From positions 1 through 20,190 of the IMG/VR virus record IMGVR_UViG_3300035701_002583: a stretch of DNA of 20,190 bases. One strand, 5' to 3'. Positions 17,353 through 20,190 of the stretch are shown piece by piece (the stretch's first letter is position 1; each line of letters starts with the position of its first letter). The notes under the pieces were generated by a model, which worked only from the letters and a program-made list of their open reading frames with translations, searched no databases and was not told where the DNA came from. Source of the stretch: a virus. A program made the position numbers and the translations under genes.

Positions 17353-17535
17353 AGGGATGGCCTTACCGGATTTTGAGGTGCTCCAAGGTACATATTAACT
17401 CGGTCGCCTACTTTCCAATCGCTGGCAGTACCTGCGGGGAATTCTAAGACATGATCAGCCATTCCTGTATATCTGGGTAGGGTCATTTGATGACTGTCAG
17501 GAACGGGACAATTACGATGAATTTGACTTAAAATT
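17349..17535 (-). pseudogene. Truncated DUF192 gene remnant (3' half)
   Basis: Reading the minus strand from about 17525 gives QIHRNCPVPDSHQMTLPRY, then TGMADHVLEFPAGTASDWK and VGDRVNMYLGAPQNPV, ending RPSL and TAG at 17351-17349. This aligns without gaps to residues 66-120 of the intact DUF192 protein at 18223-18585, with about 42 of 55 identical by my count. Upstream the frame meets TAA within a few codons and no start follows; resemblance fades beyond about 17535, so the first half, including the FWMK core, is missing. Conservation of the remaining protein despite about 30% base differences means it diverged as a functional gene and was truncated recently. Confidence 0.85.
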
Positions 17536-17578
17536 TATCGGATTACCTGGATGAAATTTTGTCCATCATGTAGATATT

Positions 17579-17586
17579 TATTTATA
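17579..17586 (-). promoter_or_regulatory. TATAAATA box on the minus strand
   Basis: The minus strand reads TATAAATA here, just upstream of the DUF192 remnant and overlapping the HNH start on the other strand. It may be a relic late promoter of the truncated gene, or simply AT-rich leader sequence (atatttatttatATG) of the HNH gene. Confidence 0.2.
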
Positions 17587-18230
17587 TGGATATACAATTA
17601 AAAAAATGTTCGACTTGTAAAATTGAGCAATCACTCGATCAATTTCATAAATATAAAGGTTCAAAGGATGGATTAACACATCGATGTAAATCTTGTGTTA
17701 GTAGAAGAAAGAATTTACCTACTGACAGTAAAATATGTACATTATGCGGTAATAAAAAATCTTTGAGTGAATTCGGCAAAAGAAAAATGGGCAAACTTAA
17801 AAGATCGTCAATGTGTAAAGAATGCATTAACGCCAAGACAAAAAAATACCGAAAAAATAATATAATGAGGATCAGAAAAGTTAAAAATAAATGGAGAAAC
17901 GAAAGGCGTAAAAATGATCCAATATACAAACTCGAATGTAATATGCGATGTAGGATTTATGATTTTTTAAATGGTAGATATATGAAGAAAAATAATACAA
18001 CATTTAACATAATTGGATGTTCGCCTAAAGAATTAAAACAATATCTTGAAAATAAATTTACAGATGGAATGTGTTGGGAAAATTATGGATACGATGGTTG
18101 GCATGTCGATCATATAATTCCTTTAGATTTTGCAAAAACCGAGAATGAAATTTATCAACTTTGTCATTTTACCAACCTACAGCCACTATGGAAACAAGAT
18201 AATTTTGATAAAGGATATAAGATTATTTAA
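17586..18230 (+). CDS. HNH homing-type endonuclease with two N-terminal zinc fingers
   Basis: A 214-residue protein. Two Cys4 fingers (C8, C11, C34, C37 and C51, C54, C77, C80) precede a very basic helix (KTKKYRKNNIMRIRKVKNKW). The C-terminal HNH core is GWHVDHIIPLDFA (H173, D175, H176), then FTNLQPLWKQDNFDKG (N197, N206). This finger-plus-HNH arrangement is common in free-standing phage homing endonucleases. The gene sits between a truncated and an intact DUF192 copy, and its last 8 bases overlap the end of the intact one. Its leader ends in tttatATGG, like the DUF192 leader. Mobility is inferred from family and context. Confidence 0.9.
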   Translation: MDIQLKKCSTCKIEQSLDQFHKYKGSKDGLTHRCKSCVSRRKNLPTDSKICTLCGNKKSLSEFGKRKMGKLKRSSMCKECINAKTKKYRKNNIMRIRKVKNKWRNERRKNDPIYKLECNMRCRIYDFLNGRYMKKNNTTFNIIGCSPKELKQYLENKFTDGMCWENYGYDGWHVDHIIPLDFAKTENEIYQLCHFTNLQPLWKQDNFDKGYKII

Positions 18231-18585
18231 CGGGGTTCTGTGGCGCTCCAAGATACATCTTAACACGATCGCCTATCTTCCAATCCGAAGCTGTTCCAGC
18301 GGGAAATTCAATCACATGGTCTCCTATTCCTGTGTATCTTGGAAAAGTCATTCGATGAGGATCTTCAATAGGACAATTTTTATGAATCATACTAATCCGA
18401 TTATTTAAAACAAAAATAATATCGAGATTTACCAAACATCCTTTCATCCAAAACGAATGATGTCCTTTTCCCACTTTAAATACCATACACCCTTCAAGTC
18501 TATCTCTCCCCATCATACCTCTGGCAAGTTCTTCGGGCTTTGATAGATATTCTGCTGGAAATTGTTTATTATTTACTATAACCAT
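18223..18585 (-). CDS. DUF192 family protein (intact copy)
   Basis: A 120-residue protein showing the usual DUF192 order: GMMGRDRLEGCMVF (residues 23-36), the core HSFWMKGCLVNLDIIFV (43-59), HKNCP, and EFPAGTASDWKIGDRV (93-108). Many cellular members have a signal peptide or lipobox; this one has neither and starts directly at MVIVNNKQFP, so it should be cytoplasmic or virion-internal. The biochemical role of the family is unknown. Its 3' end overlaps the HNH gene, and a diverged copy of the 3' half lies on the far side of that gene. It diverges from the gene at 18634 across a 48-base gap. Confidence 0.87.
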   Translation of the reverse strand: MVIVNNKQFPAEYLSKPEELARGMMGRDRLEGCMVFKVGKGHHSFWMKGCLVNLDIIFVLNNRISMIHKNCPIEDPHRMTFPRYTGIGDHVIEFPAGTASDWKIGDRVKMYLGAPQNPVK

Positions 18586-18588
18586 ATA

Positions 18589-18596
18589 TATAAATA
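18589..18596 (+). promoter_or_regulatory. TATAAATA box, candidate T4-type late promoter
   Basis: TATAAATA followed by tttggt, the same 3' context as the box at 16630 (there with one extra T). It lies 37 bases upstream of the gene at 18634 and only 3 bases from the divergent DUF192 start. It would drive the run of genes from 18634 onward. Confidence 0.4.
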
Positions 18597-18633
18597 TTTG
18601 GTAATGTAAATAATTTTTCTTATATTTAAAAGT

Positions 18634-18849
18634 ATGAAATCAATATTTGGTGGTTTATTAGAATTTGATAGTCAATTTAATTTGACCAATTTCGCAGAAG
18701 CGTTGGATATTAAGACATCCATAAAAATATTAGAAAATGCGGCAGAATATGGTATGAAGAATGGGCTTTACTCATTAGAAGAAGCATATTGTTTATATAT
18801 GTGTTTACAAAAACTAAAAGTGATGGAAGTTGTTGAGAAATCAATATGA
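18634..18849 (+). CDS. Hypothetical protein, 71 residues
   Basis: A small, probably all-helical protein (MKSIFGGLLEFDSQFNLTNF, then SIKILENAAEYGMKNGLYS and LEEAYCLYMCLQKLKVMEVV). I do not recognise it. It ends with an ATGA overlap with the Dam-type methyltransferase, so the two are probably translationally coupled. It follows a possible late promoter and has no Shine-Dalgarno sequence. A partner or regulator of the methyltransferase is possible but unsupported. Confidence 0.72.
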   Translation: MKSIFGGLLEFDSQFNLTNFAEALDIKTSIKILENAAEYGMKNGLYSLEEAYCLYMCLQKLKVMEVVEKSI

Positions 18850-19643
18850 ATTCACCAATCAAATACTATGGCGGAAAAGGAACCATGTTCAACAGTATAA
18901 TTGAATATTTTCCAAAAAAAGAAGAGTATAATACATATATTGAGCCCTTTGGAGGATCATATAGTATAGGGTTAAAAAAAGATCCCGTGGAGATTGAAAT
19001 ATACAATGATATGGAACAAAATGTTTATTCACTGTATAAGGTATTATCTGATCCCGATATGTATCGTGTTTTTAAAGAAAGATGTGATCTTGCGTTATAT
19101 TCCGAAGATCTTCGGTCCGAATTTAAAGAGAGTCTGAAACGCGATGATCTTCCGATACTTGAACGAGCATTTTGTTTTTTCTATGTGAATAGAACATCAC
19201 ATAATGGCGTAGGAGGATTCTCTAGGAACACATATATAAGAAGAGGTATGAGTAAATCTATTTCGGACTTTCTATCTTCAATCGATAGATTGGATGCATT
19301 ACACGATAGGCTCTCTAGAGTTATTGTAACTAATACCGATGGAATGGAATTGATTAGAAAATATAACGCCCCAAATGTGTTTTTTTATTGCGATCCGCCA
19401 TATGAACAATCAACGAGAACCACCACCAGATATAAAGTAGATATGGATAGAAATGGCCATATTGATTTTTTGAACACCGTCATGGAAAGTAAGGCCAAAA
19501 TCCTAATTAGTGGATATGATTGTGAATTATATGATATTCTGAGTGAAAACGGATTTAAGAAAGTTAGTTTTGAAGTAAAAACAATCGACGGAAATTTTAA
19601 ACCAAAAACAAAGAGGGAATATTTATATTATAACTATGCTTAA
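18846..19643 (+). CDS. dam: DNA adenine N6-methyltransferase, Dam/D12 class
   Basis: A 265-residue protein, within the usual 260-290 of the family. The order of motifs is that of D12-class (alpha-group) adenine methyltransferases: YYGGKG at residues 7-12, motif I YIEPFGGSYSIGL at 31-43, IYNDME at 52-57, ERAFCFFYVNRTSHNG at 106-121, and catalytic DPPY at 183-186 (FFYCDPPY). The target may be GATC, but specificity cannot be read reliably. No cognate restriction enzyme is visible, so it probably protects phage DNA or modulates expression. The last 8 bases overlap the next gene. Confidence 0.92.
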   Translation: MNSPIKYYGGKGTMFNSIIEYFPKKEEYNTYIEPFGGSYSIGLKKDPVEIEIYNDMEQNVYSLYKVLSDPDMYRVFKERCDLALYSEDLRSEFKESLKRDDLPILERAFCFFYVNRTSHNGVGGFSRNTYIRRGMSKSISDFLSSIDRLDALHDRLSRVIVTNTDGMELIRKYNAPNVFFYCDPPYEQSTRTTTRYKVDMDRNGHIDFLNTVMESKAKILISGYDCELYDILSENGFKKVSFEVKTIDGNFKPKTKREYLYYNYA

Positions 19644-20118
19644 ATTATTGGATATAATATATGAAGGAGCTTACGATGCTCAAGGTGTCGGTGATAAAGC
19701 ATATGAAAAATTTCACATTCCCACGGATAAGGCAAATTTAAAAGCCATGGCGGAATTACAAAGACAAGAAAATGGTAAACCCGTCGCTAGGGTTGGGAAA
19801 GATGGTACTTACATATTTTTGAATCCCCGAAGTTTGAGATATTTTGATCGGAATGTAAGAGCTGTTGCTGATAATCATGGTAATATATATGTTGCCCAAA
19901 AAGATGGCGATTTCATACATTTTAATATTGCAAAAGCCGTGGGGATTGCTCCGTCTGATCCATATGATCGAAGAAATAACTTTCTAAGTTTAATAAGAAC
20001 AAGAAATAATAATTATTTTATTGATACATCAACTGATTTAGATGATGATGATCACGCAGACGCGATCAGGGCTCTTCGTATGAAGCACATAAATTTTAAA
20101 ATAGTTTCACGATATTAA
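19636..20118 (+). CDS. Hypothetical protein with possible capsid-targeting leader
   Basis: A 160-residue protein I do not recognise. It begins MLKLLDIIYEGAYDAQGVG; the IYE-G site resembles the [IL]xE cleavage site of T4 prohead protease after a short amphipathic leader. The body has KDGTYIFLNPRSLRYFDRN, NHGNIYVAQKDGDFIHFN and an acidic DLDDDDHADAIRAL helix. Length and composition suit a small globular protein. It overlaps the Dam gene by 8 bases, and the next gene begins 3 bases after it with a similar leader. Confidence 0.78.
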   Translation: MLKLLDIIYEGAYDAQGVGDKAYEKFHIPTDKANLKAMAELQRQENGKPVARVGKDGTYIFLNPRSLRYFDRNVRAVADNHGNIYVAQKDGDFIHFNIAKAVGIAPSDPYDRRNNFLSLIRTRNNNYFIDTSTDLDDDDHADAIRALRMKHINFKIVSRY

Positions 20119-20121
20119 ATT

Positions 20122-20190
20122 ATGTCATTAAAGTTAATGGATATTATAACTGAAGATCACAAACATGAATATGGTTGTGTTATATTGTTT
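20122..20190 (+). CDS. Start of an unidentified gene, cut by the window end
   Basis: ATG at 20122 opens 23 codons that run off the window: MSLKLMDIITEDHKHEYGCV then ILF. The leader LKLMDIITED parallels LKLLDIIYEG of the preceding gene, which supports the start. EYGCV recalls the first strand of phage 2'-5' RNA ligase-like proteins, but 23 residues are too few to assign. Confidence 0.6.
   Translation, partial: MSLKLMDIITEDHKHEYGCVILF

Noticed and set aside
17645-17929. Leu/Phe-rich minus-strand frame resembling a membrane protein
   Set aside because: Antisense of the Lys-rich zinc-finger region of the HNH gene; lysine codons read backwards as Phe/Leu.
18130-18408. 92-residue plus-strand frame crossing the HNH and DUF192 ends
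   Set aside because: It lies out of frame over two well-supported genes and has no recognisable domain.

Overview
The window reads as the tail-fibre and accessory region of a large, AT-rich double-stranded DNA phage (or prophage). Signs of a phage are gapless overlapping gene pairs, giant repetitive adhesins, two free-standing homing-type endonucleases, two orphan DNA methyltransferases, and TATAAATA boxes like T4 late promoters. I see no Shine-Dalgarno sequence before the starts I examined; they sit in A/T-rich leaders often ending in TATATATG or similar. That fits a Bacteroidetes host, but this is inference and no gene in the window fixes the taxonomy.

Region 1 (1-8618) encodes surface fibres. 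The 3' part of a collagen-like Gly-X-Y protein (1-908) has no ATG in its frame inside the window, so it is easily missed. After it comes a 2,563-residue protein (927-8618) in which long Thr/Pro/Ser stretches (TPSLSISA units) join three LamG/concanavalin-like domains, one parallel beta-helix domain and two related C-terminal modules.

Region 2 (8675-15422) is a compact sugar/protein-modification operon: a radical SAM enzyme, a three-domain GT-B + GT-A + FkbM methyltransferase fusion, a small SAM methyltransferase, and a 701-residue protein whose C-terminal half resembles autotransporter O-heptosyltransferases (TibC/Aah type) with a four-cysteine metal finger. Because the last family modifies serines on repetitive adhesins, and the operon lies directly downstream of a giant Ser/Thr-rich adhesin, I propose a phage-encoded fibre-glycosylation system. 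This is the most interesting hypothesis in the window.

Region 3 (15481-20190) is an accessory block: a zinc-finger/NUMOD3/Vsr-like endonuclease; a 58-residue Cys-rich minus-strand gene; a DPPF-type DNA methyltransferase; a truncated DUF192 pseudogene; an HNH endonuclease; an intact DUF192 gene; a small unknown gene; a Dam-type adenine methyltransferase; and two adjacent genes whose products begin with similar leaders resembling T4 capsid-targeting sequences. The order psi-DUF192 / HNH / DUF192 looks like the scar of a homing or recombination event between two diverged alleles.

I saw no tRNA, rRNA, CRISPR array or convincing hairpin terminator. No stretch over 300 bases lacks a gene; the longest is 17353-17585, which holds the DUF192 remnant.
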